From Paenibacillus pabuli (GTDB taxonomy: Bacteria; Bacillota; Bacilli; Paenibacillales; Paenibacillaceae), in contig NZ_JBDOIO010000004.1 in the NCBI RefSeq assembly GCF_039831995.1, positions 558,001 through 622,000 of the forward strand: a DNA stretch of 64,000 bases. Direction: 5' to 3'. Both the position numbers and the translations under genes were made by a program. Shown here one piece after another: positions 39,283 to 48,815 of the stretch (position 1 is its first letter; every line of letters starts with the position of its first letter). The notes beneath the pieces were generated by a model. The model had not been told where the DNA came from. It did no database searches and saw only the letters and a list, made by a program, of their open reading frames with translations.

Positions 39283-39948
39283 ATGAAGAAGCTTCAGCTG
39301 CTGCAAAAAATAACGGATAACGGGGTTGTCGCCGTACTTCGGGCCGACTCTGCCGACCAGGTCATCGCCATGGCCGAGCAAGCCATTGCCGGCGGAATCA
39401 AGGTGATTGAAATTACCATGACGGTTCCCAGTGCACTCAAAGCCATTGAGAAACTGAGCCGAGTCTACCACTGGAACACACAGGATCCCGAGAAGTTTGC
39501 CATCATAGGGGCAGGAACAGTGCTTGAGCCCCAGACAGCAAGAGCTGCAATCATGTCAGGTGCTGAGTTTGTTGTCGGACCTTCCCTGAATCCGGATACT
39601 GTTCAGATCTGCAATCTCTATCGAATTCCGATCCTGCCTGGCGTGATGACCATTGCCGATGTTCAACGTGCGCTGGAACTTGGTGTGGACATCGTGAAGT
39701 TGTTCCCAGGCAATCTGTATGATCCATCGATTATCAAAACGATGAAAGGGCCTATGCCTCAAGCGAATTTTATGCCGACCGGCGGGGTATCCTTGTCCAA
39801 TCTGGGCGATTGGATCAAGGGAGGAGCGGTAGCCGTGGGGATCGGGTCTGACCTGACTTCCGAAGCGATGAAAACAGGGGATTTAAGTCATGTTCGCCGC
39901 AAGGCGGAACAATATATGGATGCTTACCGTAAAGCGAAAGCTGAATAA
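39283..39948 (+). CDS. kdgA: KDPG / 4-hydroxy-2-oxoglutarate aldolase
   Basis: The 221-residue class I aldolase shows GVVAVLRADSADQVIAMAEQ, the catalytic glutamate in IKVIEITMTVPSAL, the Schiff-base lysine in VDIVKLFPGNLYDPS, and the phosphate-binding MPTGGVSLSN and VGIGSDL. It splits KDPG into pyruvate and glyceraldehyde 3-phosphate. With kdgK it forms the last two steps of pectin/glucuronate sugar-acid breakdown. The genes that make KDG are not in the window. AAGGGAGAGAATGAA precedes the ATG. Confidence 0.92.
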   Translation: MKKLQLLQKITDNGVVAVLRADSADQVIAMAEQAIAGGIKVIEITMTVPSALKAIEKLSRVYHWNTQDPEKFAIIGAGTVLEPQTARAAIMSGAEFVVGPSLNPDTVQICNLYRIPILPGVMTIADVQRALELGVDIVKLFPGNLYDPSIIKTMKGPMPQANFMPTGGVSLSNLGDWIKGGAVAVGIGSDLTSEAMKTGDLSHVRRKAEQYMDAYRKAKAE

Positions 39949-40040
39949 AAGGCAAGGCGGGGAATAGGAGCTAGATTCAGTAAAGCTTTTATTCCCGAAG
40001 AGCCGCAGCACCTGCGGTAAGTGAAGAAAGGTGATTGAAG

Positions 40041-40805
40041 TTGAGGAACCGGTATAATACAGGGCGCAAGAAGAGGGGCATCGGGAAATTTTTGCTCGTT
40101 CTTCTGGCGCTCATTGTGATTGGCTGCGGGTTTGTTGCCTGGAAGATATTCACCCCCTATGGACCGCAGGAAATGGCCCAAACGGCCATGGAAACAGCGG
40201 ATCAGGTTACGGTGAGTGAACAGGAAGACTGGATTGATTTTGTGCCAGACAAACCTGAAGGGATTAGTGTTATTTTCTATCCGGGTGGTTTGGTGAAACC
40301 CGAAAGTTATGCTCCTCTGGCTCATGAGTTGGCGGAAGCCGGGCACCATACTATCATTGCCAAAATGCCGGTCAATCTGGCAGTACTGAAGCAAAATCTG
40401 GCAGATGATATTCGCAATGCGTATCCGGACGAATCATTTGTCATGGGCGGACACTCATTGGGCGGGTCCATGGCTGCACGTTACGCTGCATCCCATCCGG
40501 ACGCTCTCCAAGGTATCTTTTTCTTGGCATCCTATCCGGATCAAAAAGGCAATGTGAAGTCATTGGGAATTCAGGCGCTATCCATATTGGGTACAAATGA
40601 CGAAGTCGTCAATGCGACCAAATACCAGAACGGCCGTGCCTATCTGCCGGAAGACACGGTGTACTACACGATTGAAGGAGGAAACCACTCGCAGTTTGGT
40701 GACTACGGGCACCAGAGTGGTGATGGAGAACCTGGAGTTACGGGTGAGGATCAATTGTCCCAAACGGTAAAGGCGGTTACCGAATGGCTCGAAGGAATCC
40801 AATAA
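40041..40805 (+). CDS. Membrane-anchored alpha/beta hydrolase
   Basis: The 254-residue protein has a basic start and one hydrophobic segment (GIGKFLLVLLALIVIGCGFV), then an alpha/beta hydrolase domain. The oxyanion strand FYPGGLVKPESYAPLAHEL, the nucleophile elbow VMGGHSLGGSMAARYA, and the late histidine in GGNHSQFGDYGHQ are visible. VIGC could be a lipobox, so it is either a lipoprotein or an N-terminally anchored exoenzyme. The TTG at 40041 has AAAGGTGA 6 bases upstream, so I prefer it to TTG 40035. The substrate is unknown. Confidence 0.8.
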   Translation: MRNRYNTGRKKRGIGKFLLVLLALIVIGCGFVAWKIFTPYGPQEMAQTAMETADQVTVSEQEDWIDFVPDKPEGISVIFYPGGLVKPESYAPLAHELAEAGHHTIIAKMPVNLAVLKQNLADDIRNAYPDESFVMGGHSLGGSMAARYAASHPDALQGIFFLASYPDQKGNVKSLGIQALSILGTNDEVVNATKYQNGRAYLPEDTVYYTIEGGNHSQFGDYGHQSGDGEPGVTGEDQLSQTVKAVTEWLEGIQ

Positions 40806-40834
40806 ATGCATTTGCCAGGAGGGACGGCTAGGTT

Positions 40835-41611
40835 ATGGCCATACTTCAAGTAAAGGATGTACAGCTTCCCTGTCAGGGCATTTTGTTCGATAAGGATGGG
40901 ACACTGCTTGAATTCTTGCAATTATGGGGACCGTGGGCCCATTCGTTGCTGAATCAATTGGAAGCCGAACTGTTAAGCATTGGAGCTGGATTTACGGTGG
41001 AAAGAGGCAAGGTACTGGGTACGGTTCATGACAGCGAAGGGAACATTATTGATTATGACAGACAGGGTCCGCTGGCCATCGCTACTGTAGATGAGAGTAC
41101 CGGGCTTTTGGCCGGACAGTTGTATGCGGCAGGCATGCCATGGAATGATGCGATCACAACGGTACGCGAGCTCTCCAAATCAGCCATGCAGGAAGTGCGT
41201 TCCAAACGGCAGGCCCGGCCTATGCCTGGATTGGTTTCTTTTTTGCAGAACTGCCAAGCAGCTTCAATCAAGGTGGCCGTGGTTACCTCGGACAGCACGC
41301 CCGCAGCAGAAGAGCATCTGGAATGGATGGGGATACGCTCCTTCTTTACATCTATCGTAGGCTGTGACCGCGTTACCTTAGGCAAGCCGAATGGCGAGAC
41401 TGCCAAGCTGGCATGTGATGAATTACATATCCATCCTGACCAGGCCATAGTTATAGGCGATAGCAACGGGGATATGCAGATGGGACTGGATGCAGGAATT
41501 TCGCATGTCATTGGGTTCTGTCCCCCAGGGACGGAAGCCGTACATTTACAGGATGCGGATGTCATTATTGGGGATTATCACGAAATTCGGGTGAATCCGA
41601 ATGGTGCCTGA
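40835..41611 (+). CDS. HAD-family hydrolase (phosphoglycolate phosphatase-like)
   Basis: The 258-residue protein has the HAD nucleophile motif ILFDKDGTLLEF at residue 15 on, motif II VAVVTSDSTP, the motif III lysine in GKPNGETAKLACDEL, and motif IV VIGDSNGDMQMGLDAG. A helical cap lies between the first two motifs. The substrate is probably a small sugar phosphate or phosphoglycolate but cannot be told. It lies 29 bases after the hydrolase gene and 30 before the sirtuin gene, in one run of same-strand genes. Confidence 0.85.
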   Translation: MAILQVKDVQLPCQGILFDKDGTLLEFLQLWGPWAHSLLNQLEAELLSIGAGFTVERGKVLGTVHDSEGNIIDYDRQGPLAIATVDESTGLLAGQLYAAGMPWNDAITTVRELSKSAMQEVRSKRQARPMPGLVSFLQNCQAASIKVAVVTSDSTPAAEEHLEWMGIRSFFTSIVGCDRVTLGKPNGETAKLACDELHIHPDQAIVIGDSNGDMQMGLDAGISHVIGFCPPGTEAVHLQDADVIIGDYHEIRVNPNGA

Positions 41612-41641
41612 ACGGGAGTATTCCGCTAAGGAGGAGAGAGG

Positions 41642-42382
41642 ATGAACGGGACAGAACAGCTGGCTTCCTGGATTCAGGAAAGTTCAAATATTGTTTTTTT
41701 CGGAGGAGCAGGAACGTCGACCGAAAGCGGGATTCCCGACTTCCGCTCTGCTGCGGGCCTATATCAGACAGAGCAGCATTCTCCGTATCCGCCGGAGGAA
41801 CTGCTGAGTCGTCACTTTTTCGATCAGCATGCCGATATTTTCTATGATTTCTATCGGGGCAAAATGCTTCACCCCAATGCAGAACCTAACGGTTGCCACA
41901 GACTCCTTGCGCGTTTGGAGCAGGAAGGTCGGCTGAAGGCGGTCATTACCCAGAATATCGACGGGTTGCATCAAAAGGCAGGCAGCACCAACGTACTCGA
42001 ATTGCATGGTTCCGTTCACCGGAATGCCTGCATGGACTGCGGGCGTTTCTACCCGCTGGATGACATCATCCGCTCGAAGGATGCAGTCCCCCGCTGCGTG
42101 GCTTGTAATGGAGTCATTAAGCCTGACGTTGTGCTGTATGAAGAGGAACTGGACCAGAACACCTTATACCAGTCCGTGGACGCAATCTCGTCTGCCGATT
42201 TGCTGCTCGTGGGCGGTACATCACTAACCGTACATCCTGCTGCACAGCTGATTACGTATTTTCGGGGGAAACACACCGTATTACTGAATGCCACGCCAAC
42301 GGCATATGACCGGCAGGCAGATTTGCTGATTACCGAACCGATTGGCGAGGTAATGATTAAGGTGGACCAGCTTCTTGGTTAA
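41642..42382 (+). CDS. NAD-dependent protein deacylase (sirtuin)
   Basis: The 246-residue sirtuin has the NAD pocket VFFGGAGTSTESGIPDFRS, ITQNIDGLHQKAG, the catalytic histidine in LELHGSVHRNACMDCG, a zinc site with CMDC and CVAC, and VGGTSLTVHPAAQLI. It removes acyl groups from protein lysines. TYPES differ at a Tyr/Arg pair used by desuccinylases; I do not see that pair clearly, so plain deacetylase (SrtN/CobB type) is likeliest. AGGAGGAGAGG precedes the ATG. Confidence 0.92.
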   Translation: MNGTEQLASWIQESSNIVFFGGAGTSTESGIPDFRSAAGLYQTEQHSPYPPEELLSRHFFDQHADIFYDFYRGKMLHPNAEPNGCHRLLARLEQEGRLKAVITQNIDGLHQKAGSTNVLELHGSVHRNACMDCGRFYPLDDIIRSKDAVPRCVACNGVIKPDVVLYEEELDQNTLYQSVDAISSADLLLVGGTSLTVHPAAQLITYFRGKHTVLLNATPTAYDRQADLLITEPIGEVMIKVDQLLG

Positions 42383-42462
42383 ACGTTTGTCTGAAATAAC
42401 CGCCTTCTCCCGCTCTCTAATGGAGTGCAGGAAGCGGAACCTGGGGAAAGAAGGGATTCATG

Positions 42463-43470
42463 ATGGTCTACGTAGCCAGCGATACACGCTATGAAACGAT
42501 GAAATATAACCGTGTTGGACGTTCTGGACTGAAACTTCCGGCAATTTCACTTGGACTTTGGCATAATTTTGGCGGCATCAACAATGCGGAGAACGGTCGA
42601 AACATGATCACTCGATCCTTTGATCTGGGCATTACACATTTCGATCTGGCCAACAATTATGGTCCGCCCGCAGGTTCTGCAGAGCAGCTGTTTGGTCAGG
42701 TGCTGGCACAGGATCTGAAGCCTTATCGGGATGAACTGGTGATATCCACCAAAGCGGGATATTATATGTGGCCCGGACCGTATGGCGAATGGGGTTCCCG
42801 CAAGAATCTGGTGTCCAGTCTGAATCAGAGTCTGAAGCGCATGGGGCTGGACTATGTCGATATTTTCTATTCACATCGCTATGATCCGGAAACACCTCTT
42901 GAAGAAACGATGATGGCTCTGGACCATATTGTTCGTTCGGGTAAAGCATTGTATGTGGGTATCTCCAACTACCCGGCAGAGCAGACGAAACAGGCTGCTG
43001 AAATTTTGAAAGGTTTGGGTACACCTCTATTGATCCATCAGCCGAGGTACTCCATGCTGGACCGCTGGATCGAAGACGGACTGCAGGATGTGCTCGATGA
43101 GTACGGTGCGGGTAGTATTGCCTTCTGTCCTTTGGCACAGGGGGTACTGACGAACAAGTATCTGAACGGCATTCCGGAGGATTCTCGTGCAAAGGGACCA
43201 TCCGTCTTCTTGAACGAGAACAATATCTCGCCTGAGACGCTTCGCAAAGTCCGTGCTCTCAACCAGATCGCAGCAGCTCGGGGACAGAGTCTGGCTCAGT
43301 TCGCGCTCGCCTGGGTTCTGCGAAGCGGCAGGGTAACGTCTGCATTGATCGGTGCAAGCCGTACATCTCAGATTGAGGAGAATGTGGCTGCGCTCAGTCA
43401 GCTGGAATTCTCATCGGAAGAGCTGGAGCGGATCGAATCCATTCTTAGTCCCGAACATCATGACAAATAA
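42463..43470 (+). CDS. Aldo/keto reductase, L-glyceraldehyde 3-phosphate reductase-like (YghZ/Gpr)
   Basis: The 335-residue protein is close throughout to E. coli Gpr/YghZ as I recall it: GRSGLKLPAISLGLWHNFGG, THFDLANNYGPPAGSAE, STKAGYYMWPGPYGEWGSRK, VDIFYSHRYDPETPLEET, and ALYVGISNYPAEQT. The AKR tetrad Asp, Tyr, Lys, His is intact. Gpr detoxifies L-glyceraldehyde 3-phosphate and related aldehydes using NADPH. Two adjacent ATGs open the frame (42460, 42463); E. coli begins at the equivalent of the second. A terminator follows. Confidence 0.9.
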   Translation: MVYVASDTRYETMKYNRVGRSGLKLPAISLGLWHNFGGINNAENGRNMITRSFDLGITHFDLANNYGPPAGSAEQLFGQVLAQDLKPYRDELVISTKAGYYMWPGPYGEWGSRKNLVSSLNQSLKRMGLDYVDIFYSHRYDPETPLEETMMALDHIVRSGKALYVGISNYPAEQTKQAAEILKGLGTPLLIHQPRYSMLDRWIEDGLQDVLDEYGAGSIAFCPLAQGVLTNKYLNGIPEDSRAKGPSVFLNENNISPETLRKVRALNQIAAARGQSLAQFALAWVLRSGRVTSALIGASRTSQIEENVAALSQLEFSSEELERIESILSPEHHDK

Positions 43471-43502
43471 GCATGTGACTTGCGAAATGCTATAATAAAT
43501 GA

Positions 43503-43557
43503 AAAAAGGAGAAGGTGCATTCTAGCCGTGATGGCGGATGCATCTTCTTTTCTTTTT
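43503..43557. terminator. Bidirectional terminator between aldo/keto reductase and AraC regulator
   Basis: AGAAGGTGCAT...ATGCATCTTCT with an inner GCC/GGC pair, and T-runs on both sides. Confidence 0.75.
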
Positions 43558-43630
43558 CACTCTTTTTCACTCATAATGGGCTAGTAAACGAACGTTGATC
43601 AATAAACGTGCTTCTGAAGAATTGAGTTAG

Positions 43631-44593
43631 TTATCTCTTGTTTGGTTGTGTCATGTCCGACCTTAGTGTTTGGGGTCTGGAGAGGATATTATCCCGATAG
43701 AGAGTCGGGGCTTCTCCATGGAATCGTTTGAACTGTTTGGAGAAATAAAGGGCATCTGGCAGTCCTACGGATGCGGATACCTGCTCGATGGACAGATCCG
43801 GACGTTCACGCAGCAGCTGACGCGACTTGTCAATGCGGAGCTTGAGCAGATACGTAACCGGAGATAGGCCGGTTTCCTGTTTGAAAATCCGGGACAGATA
43901 AGCGCGGTTGTAACCGAGACTGGCCGACATCTGTTCAATGGAGACGGGGTGAGCGTATTGGGTGGACATGTATTGAATCATCTGTTTTACGGTCCGCCGA
44001 ATCGAAGATTCACCAGGAATCAGGGTTTGCCCTTGAGAAAGGTGATTTTGAGCTTCGGCTAGAATCATATATAACGTACCAATTGAAGTGAAATGAGAGC
44101 TTTCTTTTCGCTCGGCAAATGCATTTTGCATGACGGATAGCCAGTCAGCAATCCCGCAGGACGGACCGGCATGAAAAACGGATTTTTCCGGACGAAAGCC
44201 CGCTTCCTCTGTGTGCTTCCCAGCCTGGCTGCCCGTATAGGCCATCCATCGATATTCCCAGGGGCGACGGGCATCGGATTGGTAACTTACCAGTTGCCCG
44301 GGATGAATGAGGAAACAATCTCCTGCGGATAATTCGTAGGTATGGAGTTCCGTACGGAATGTGCCAGCTCCCTTTTCTACATAATGAAGCAAATAGTAAT
44401 CGTATAGTTTTGGGCCAAGAGCATGACCTGGGAGGGTCTGGCTTGCGCCGGCAAAAAGGACATGCAGCGGGCCCTTCTCATAATAGACAGGATTGGAGGC
44501 AACTGAGTACGTTTTTGCTCCACTTTTCCCGGAGGATTCCTGTGTGTTTTTTATCGGATCTACTGCTGAATGTTCCTTGTGTTGATCAATCAT
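43631..44593 (-). CDS. AraC-family regulator, probable regulator of the gal operon
   Basis: The 320-residue protein has an N-terminal cupin sensor (YYLLHYVEKGAGTFRTELHT and AGDCFLIHPGQLVSYQSD, the usual sugar-type AraC pattern). Two C-terminal helix-turn-helix units follow (VSIEQMSASLGYNRAYLSRI, FKQETGLSPVTYLLKLRID, then LSIEQVSASVGLPDALYFSK). It lies divergent from galK-galE-galT with 153 bases between. Control of that operon, perhaps in response to a galactoside, is inferred. AAGGAA precedes the ATG. Confidence 0.87.
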   Translation of the reverse strand: MIDQHKEHSAVDPIKNTQESSGKSGAKTYSVASNPVYYEKGPLHVLFAGASQTLPGHALGPKLYDYYLLHYVEKGAGTFRTELHTYELSAGDCFLIHPGQLVSYQSDARRPWEYRWMAYTGSQAGKHTEEAGFRPEKSVFHAGPSCGIADWLSVMQNAFAERKESSHFTSIGTLYMILAEAQNHLSQGQTLIPGESSIRRTVKQMIQYMSTQYAHPVSIEQMSASLGYNRAYLSRIFKQETGLSPVTYLLKLRIDKSRQLLRERPDLSIEQVSASVGLPDALYFSKQFKRFHGEAPTLYRDNILSRPQTLRSDMTQPNKR

Positions 44594-44655
44594 GTGCTGT
44601 TCCTTCTTTCGGTGGTGTTCTTTCCATTATATGACGGAAGGTCACATTTATCCAT

Positions 44656-44704
44656 ATGAAACACACATGGTTTCATTTCAAGAGGTACCGCTTTCTTGTA
44701 TAAT
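44656..44704 (+). promoter_or_regulatory. galK promoter with an upstream inverted repeat
   Basis: ATGAAAC-N7-GTTTCAT at 44656-44676 is a perfect inverted repeat that touches a poor -35 (TTTCAA, 44676-44681). A consensus TATAAT follows 17 bases later at 44699-44704. A weak -35 with an operator just upstream is the layout of an activator-dependent promoter. Binding by the divergent AraC protein is inferred. Confidence 0.6.
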
Positions 44705-44746
44705 AACCTTAACAAAACAACAACATTGAGATGAGGTGCAGCAGCA

Positions 44747-45928
44747 ATGAACATACATGAATTGAAACAAAAGTTTATTGAGAAGTACGGAGAGAGTGAA
44801 GCGGATCTCCGTGTATTCCATGCTCCTGGACGTGTCAATCTGATCGGGGAACATATCGACTACAATGGTGGGTACGTGCTTCCGGCAGCACTTGAATTCG
44901 GTACAACACTTGTTATACGGGAACGGAAGGACGACAAATTACAGCTGGCTTCCACCAATATGTCCTATGAAGGCGTGCTGGACACATCCTCGATCGGCAA
45001 GGAGAAAACAGGGGAGTGGACAGATTATCCAGTTGGTGTCATGGTTGAACTGCAAGCTAAAGGCGTGAAGGTAACGAAAGGCTATGACTTCCTGTACCAC
45101 GGTGAAATTCCGAACGGTGCCGGACTGTCCTCTTCCGCTTCGCTGGAGGTGCTTACAGGATACGCGATACAGTCGATGGAAGGTGTATCTGAGATCGATA
45201 CAGTACAGTTGTCGCTTCTGTCACAAAAAGCAGAAAACGAGTTCGTTGGCGTCAACTGCGGCATTATGGATCAGTTTGCCGTGGCTAACGGAGCAGAAGA
45301 TCATGCCATTCTGCTCATGTGTGATACGCTTGAATATGAGAAAGTACCTTTCCGTACGGGCTCTTATAAGCTGGTCATTGGCAATACGAACAAACGCCGT
45401 GGTCTGGTAGACTCGGCTTATAACGAACGGCGCTCCCAGTGCGAGCAGGCACTTGCCATTTTGAAGGAACAGCTGCCTGCACTTGATTACCTGGCGCAAC
45501 TGACGCCGGAGCAATTTGTAACGCTGCAGGACCACATTAAGGATGAAAAGGTAAGACAACGTGCCGAGCACGTGGTGGAAGAGAATGCACGTGTGCTTGC
45601 ATCGGTGGAAGCACTGCGCAATAACGATCTGGAAACCTTCGGTAAGCTGATGAATGCGTCCCATGAATCGCTCCGATATCTGTATGAAGTAAGCTGTGAG
45701 GAATTGGACGTAATGGTGGAGGAGGCGCAGCGCATTTCAGGCACACTCGGTGCACGCATGACGGGAGCCGGATTCGGTGGATGCACCGTGTCACTGGTAC
45801 ACGAGGATGATGTAGAACGCTTTGTTCGCGAAGTGGGAGCAGCGTATGAAGCACGTACGAATCTCAAGGGAGACTTTTACGTGTGCGGCGTAGGCGATGG
45901 TGTCAAAGAATTGAAGGAGGCGAAGTAA
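44747..45928 (+). CDS. galK: Galactokinase
   Basis: The 393-residue GHMP kinase has the galactokinase signature GRVNLIGEHIDYNGGYVLP near residue 29, the ATP loop PNGAGLSSSASLEVLTGYAI, and the C-terminal GARMTGAGFGGCTVSLV. It phosphorylates galactose at C1, the first Leloir step. ATGAGGTGCAGCAGCA precedes the ATG. It heads the galK-galE-galT operon; galE starts two bases after its stop. Confidence 0.97.
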   Translation: MNIHELKQKFIEKYGESEADLRVFHAPGRVNLIGEHIDYNGGYVLPAALEFGTTLVIRERKDDKLQLASTNMSYEGVLDTSSIGKEKTGEWTDYPVGVMVELQAKGVKVTKGYDFLYHGEIPNGAGLSSSASLEVLTGYAIQSMEGVSEIDTVQLSLLSQKAENEFVGVNCGIMDQFAVANGAEDHAILLMCDTLEYEKVPFRTGSYKLVIGNTNKRRGLVDSAYNERRSQCEQALAILKEQLPALDYLAQLTPEQFVTLQDHIKDEKVRQRAEHVVEENARVLASVEALRNNDLETFGKLMNASHESLRYLYEVSCEELDVMVEEAQRISGTLGARMTGAGFGGCTVSLVHEDDVERFVREVGAAYEARTNLKGDFYVCGVGDGVKELKEAK

Positions 45929-45929
45929 A

Positions 45930-46919
45930 ATGGCAATTTTGGTGACAGGTGGAGCAGGATATATTGGTTCGCATACGGTAGCGGCTTTGTTGGAACGCGG
46001 CGAGGAGGTCGTGGTTCTGGACAATTTGCAGACAGGACATCGGGAAGCATTGCTGGGCGGCAAGTTGTATGAAGGAGATCTGCGTGACAAGGCATTTCTG
46101 GCAAAACTGTTCGCTGAGAACTCCATTGATGCAGTCATTCACTTTGCGGCCAACTCACTGGTTGGCGAGAGCATGAAGGATCCGGTTAAATATTATGACA
46201 ACAACGTATTTGGTACATTGTGCCTGCTGGAAGCGATGAACGCAGCCAATGTACGCCGCATCGTGTTCTCTTCTACAGCCGCCACATATGGCGAGCCGGA
46301 GAAAGTGCCGATCGAAGAGAATGACCGTACCGAGCCTACGAACGTATATGGCGAAACGAAACTGATGATGGAGCGCATGATGTCCTGGTTCGATAAAGTA
46401 CAGGAGATTAAATATGTGTCCCTGCGTTACTTCAATGCAGCTGGAGCACATGATAGCGGCAAAATTGGTGAAGACCATCAGCCGGAGAGCCATTTGATCC
46501 CACTCGTCCTGCAGACCGCATTGAAACAACGTCCGCACATTGCCGTGTTTGGAGATGACTACGCGACAGAAGATGGAACCTGCGTACGTGATTATATCCA
46601 CGTGAGTGACTTGGCTGATGCGCATCTGCGCGCTGTTGATTATCTCCGCAAAGGGGAGAACAGCAACGTGTTTAACCTGGGGAATGGTCAAGGCTTCTCG
46701 GTAAAACAGGTTATCGAAACTGCAAAAAAAGTGACCGGACTCGATATCCCGGTTGTACAGGAGCCGCGCCGTGCAGGTGATCCGGCTGTGCTGGTAGCTT
46801 CGTCTGCCAAAGCAAGATCCGTGCTGGGCTGGAACCCGACACGGACCAACCTGGAAGATGTCATTCAGAGTGCCTGGAGCTGGCACCAATCTCATCCAAA
46901 CGGCTACGGAAAAAACTAG
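45930..46919 (+). CDS. galE: UDP-glucose 4-epimerase
   Basis: The 329-residue extended SDR has VTGGAGYIGSHTVAALLERG, HFAANSLVGESMKDPVKYYD, the active-site pair YGETKLMMERM, and SLRYFNAAGAHDSGKIGEDH. It interconverts UDP-galactose and UDP-glucose. AAGGAGG lies inside the end of galK, so the genes are tightly coupled. Length is normal for bacterial GalE. Confidence 0.97.
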   Translation: MAILVTGGAGYIGSHTVAALLERGEEVVVLDNLQTGHREALLGGKLYEGDLRDKAFLAKLFAENSIDAVIHFAANSLVGESMKDPVKYYDNNVFGTLCLLEAMNAANVRRIVFSSTAATYGEPEKVPIEENDRTEPTNVYGETKLMMERMMSWFDKVQEIKYVSLRYFNAAGAHDSGKIGEDHQPESHLIPLVLQTALKQRPHIAVFGDDYATEDGTCVRDYIHVSDLADAHLRAVDYLRKGENSNVFNLGNGQGFSVKQVIETAKKVTGLDIPVVQEPRRAGDPAVLVASSAKARSVLGWNPTRTNLEDVIQSAWSWHQSHPNGYGKN

Positions 46920-46933
46920 GAGGCGAAATCAAT

Positions 46934-48532
46934 ATGTCACAGACCCATAATGCTGCAGGCACCACAGAGCGGACACCGGAGCAGCAGGAAGCACTGCATG
47001 CCATTGAACGTCTGGTTGCATTTGCCTTGCAAAACAAGCTGGTTGAAGAAGCGGATCGGGATTACAGCCGCAATCTTCTGCTGGAACAGTTCGGATTTTC
47101 CGAGCCCTACGATGGAGCGTTGAACGAGACTGTACCGGATGGGCCGCAATCTTTGCTGGATACATTGATTGATTATGGTTACGCCATTGGACTCATTCCG
47201 GAGAATACCGATACGTATCGTGATTTGCTGGATGCGAAAATTATGGGACAGTTGATGGCCCGTCCGTCCGAGGTGGTTCGCGCATTCCGCCATACAGAGC
47301 AAACGGAAGGTATTGAAGCAGCCACATCGAAATTCTACGAGCTGTCGATTCATTCCAACTACATCCGTATGGACCGGATCTCGAAGAATGTGTACTGGAC
47401 CCAGGAAACGCCATATGGCGATATGGAAATTACGATTAACCTGTCCAAGCCGGAGAAAAGTCCGAAGGAAATTGCCATGGCCAAACTTCTTCCGCCGCCG
47501 GTGTATCCGAAATGCCAACTTTGTCGTGAAAATGTAGGCTATGCCGGTCGGGTGAACCATCCTGCTCGTCAAAACCTGCGTGTCATTCCGCTGGAATTAA
47601 ACGGTGAACCTTGGTTCTTCCAATACTCGCCATATGTGTACTATAACGAGCATTGCATCATTTTCCATCATGATCATGTGCCAATGAAGCTGACAAAAGA
47701 TACCCTGCGCAGGTTGCTTGCCTTCGTAGGGGAGTATCCGCATTATTTTATCGGTTCCAATGCGGATCTGCCAATCGTGGGTGGATCGATTCTGACTCAT
47801 GACCACTTCCAAGGCGGACGCCATACGTTTGCGATCCAAAATGCGAAACCCGAAGCGGTATTCCGCCATGCGGATGCCCCAGGGCTTACCCTCAGTCTGG
47901 TGAAATGGCCAATGTCCGTTCTTCGGCTCGCTTCACAGGATCCAGCGGAACTGCTCGAGGCGGGTAACGCTGTGTATGAAGCGTGGAAACTGTACAGTGA
48001 TCCTTCCGTTGAGATTCAGGCGTTCAGTGAGGTGGATGGAGAGCAAGTACCACACAATACCGTAACGCCAATCGTCCGTCGCAGTGCGGACGGTGGATAT
48101 GAGATGGATCTGGTTCTCCGCAACAATCGCACGAATGATGCACATCCAGAGGGGATTTTCCACCCGCATCGTGAAATGCATCATTTGAAAAAAGAGAACA
48201 TCGGACTTATCGAAGTGATGGGGCTTGCGATCCTCCCAGGGCGGTTAAAAGAAGAACTGGACGGAATCGCCGATATTCTCGCCGGGGACACTCAACTTGC
48301 GGAAGCTGCGCAAGCTTCTGATCATGCCTTGAATCAGCATCTGCGCTGGGCGGAAGAACTGAAAGAACGTTTCGGTTCCAACCTGGACAAGGAACAGGCC
48401 GTTGCCATGGTTCAGCAGGAAGTAGGCCTTAAATTTGCCGAGATTCTGGAGCATGCAGGGGTTTATAAATACGATGAAGCAGGACGTCAGGCTTTCCGTC
48501 GATTCGTAGAAAGTATGGGATATACAGAGTAG
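46934..48532 (+). CDS. galT: UDP-glucose-hexose-1-phosphate uridylyltransferase, type 2
   Basis: The 532-residue enzyme belongs to the long Firmicute GalT type. It has VYPKCQLCRENVGYAGRVNH, the HIT-like histidine segment NEHCIIFHHDHVPMKLTK, and PIVGGSILTHDHFQGGRH. It transfers UMP from UDP-glucose to galactose 1-phosphate, completing the Leloir route. AGGAGG lies before the ATG, 14 bases after galE. A terminator follows at 48575. Confidence 0.96.
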   Translation: MSQTHNAAGTTERTPEQQEALHAIERLVAFALQNKLVEEADRDYSRNLLLEQFGFSEPYDGALNETVPDGPQSLLDTLIDYGYAIGLIPENTDTYRDLLDAKIMGQLMARPSEVVRAFRHTEQTEGIEAATSKFYELSIHSNYIRMDRISKNVYWTQETPYGDMEITINLSKPEKSPKEIAMAKLLPPPVYPKCQLCRENVGYAGRVNHPARQNLRVIPLELNGEPWFFQYSPYVYYNEHCIIFHHDHVPMKLTKDTLRRLLAFVGEYPHYFIGSNADLPIVGGSILTHDHFQGGRHTFAIQNAKPEAVFRHADAPGLTLSLVKWPMSVLRLASQDPAELLEAGNAVYEAWKLYSDPSVEIQAFSEVDGEQVPHNTVTPIVRRSADGGYEMDLVLRNNRTNDAHPEGIFHPHREMHHLKKENIGLIEVMGLAILPGRLKEELDGIADILAGDTQLAEAAQASDHALNQHLRWAEELKERFGSNLDKEQAVAMVQQEVGLKFAEILEHAGVYKYDEAGRQAFRRFVESMGYTE

Positions 48533-48574
48533 TGACAGAAGAGCAGTAGCATCAGGCTGCGTGCAAACAATTGC

Positions 48575-48613
48575 AAAGGATAGGTGAGCAGAAGTGCTCG
48601 TCTATCCTTTTTC
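48575..48613 (+). terminator. Terminator of the gal operon
   Basis: AAAGGATAG-GTGAGCA pairs with TGCTC-CTATCCTTT, followed by TTTTT. Confidence 0.88.
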
Positions 48614-48815
48614 AATACAACAAATCCGTAATCTTGTTATTCCTTATGTAGATGGCGCGATGGTAATTAGAGTGCTCATGGAGTAATAGTATACTTTCCA
48701 TTAGGAGCAATGAACACAGGGCCATGGCAGAGGGTGGGGGTTCATTGTATAATGTGAGAAAGATTATCACAGGTTTTAGATTAAAAATAGAAGCTAATGA
48801 AACGGGGACGAATAA

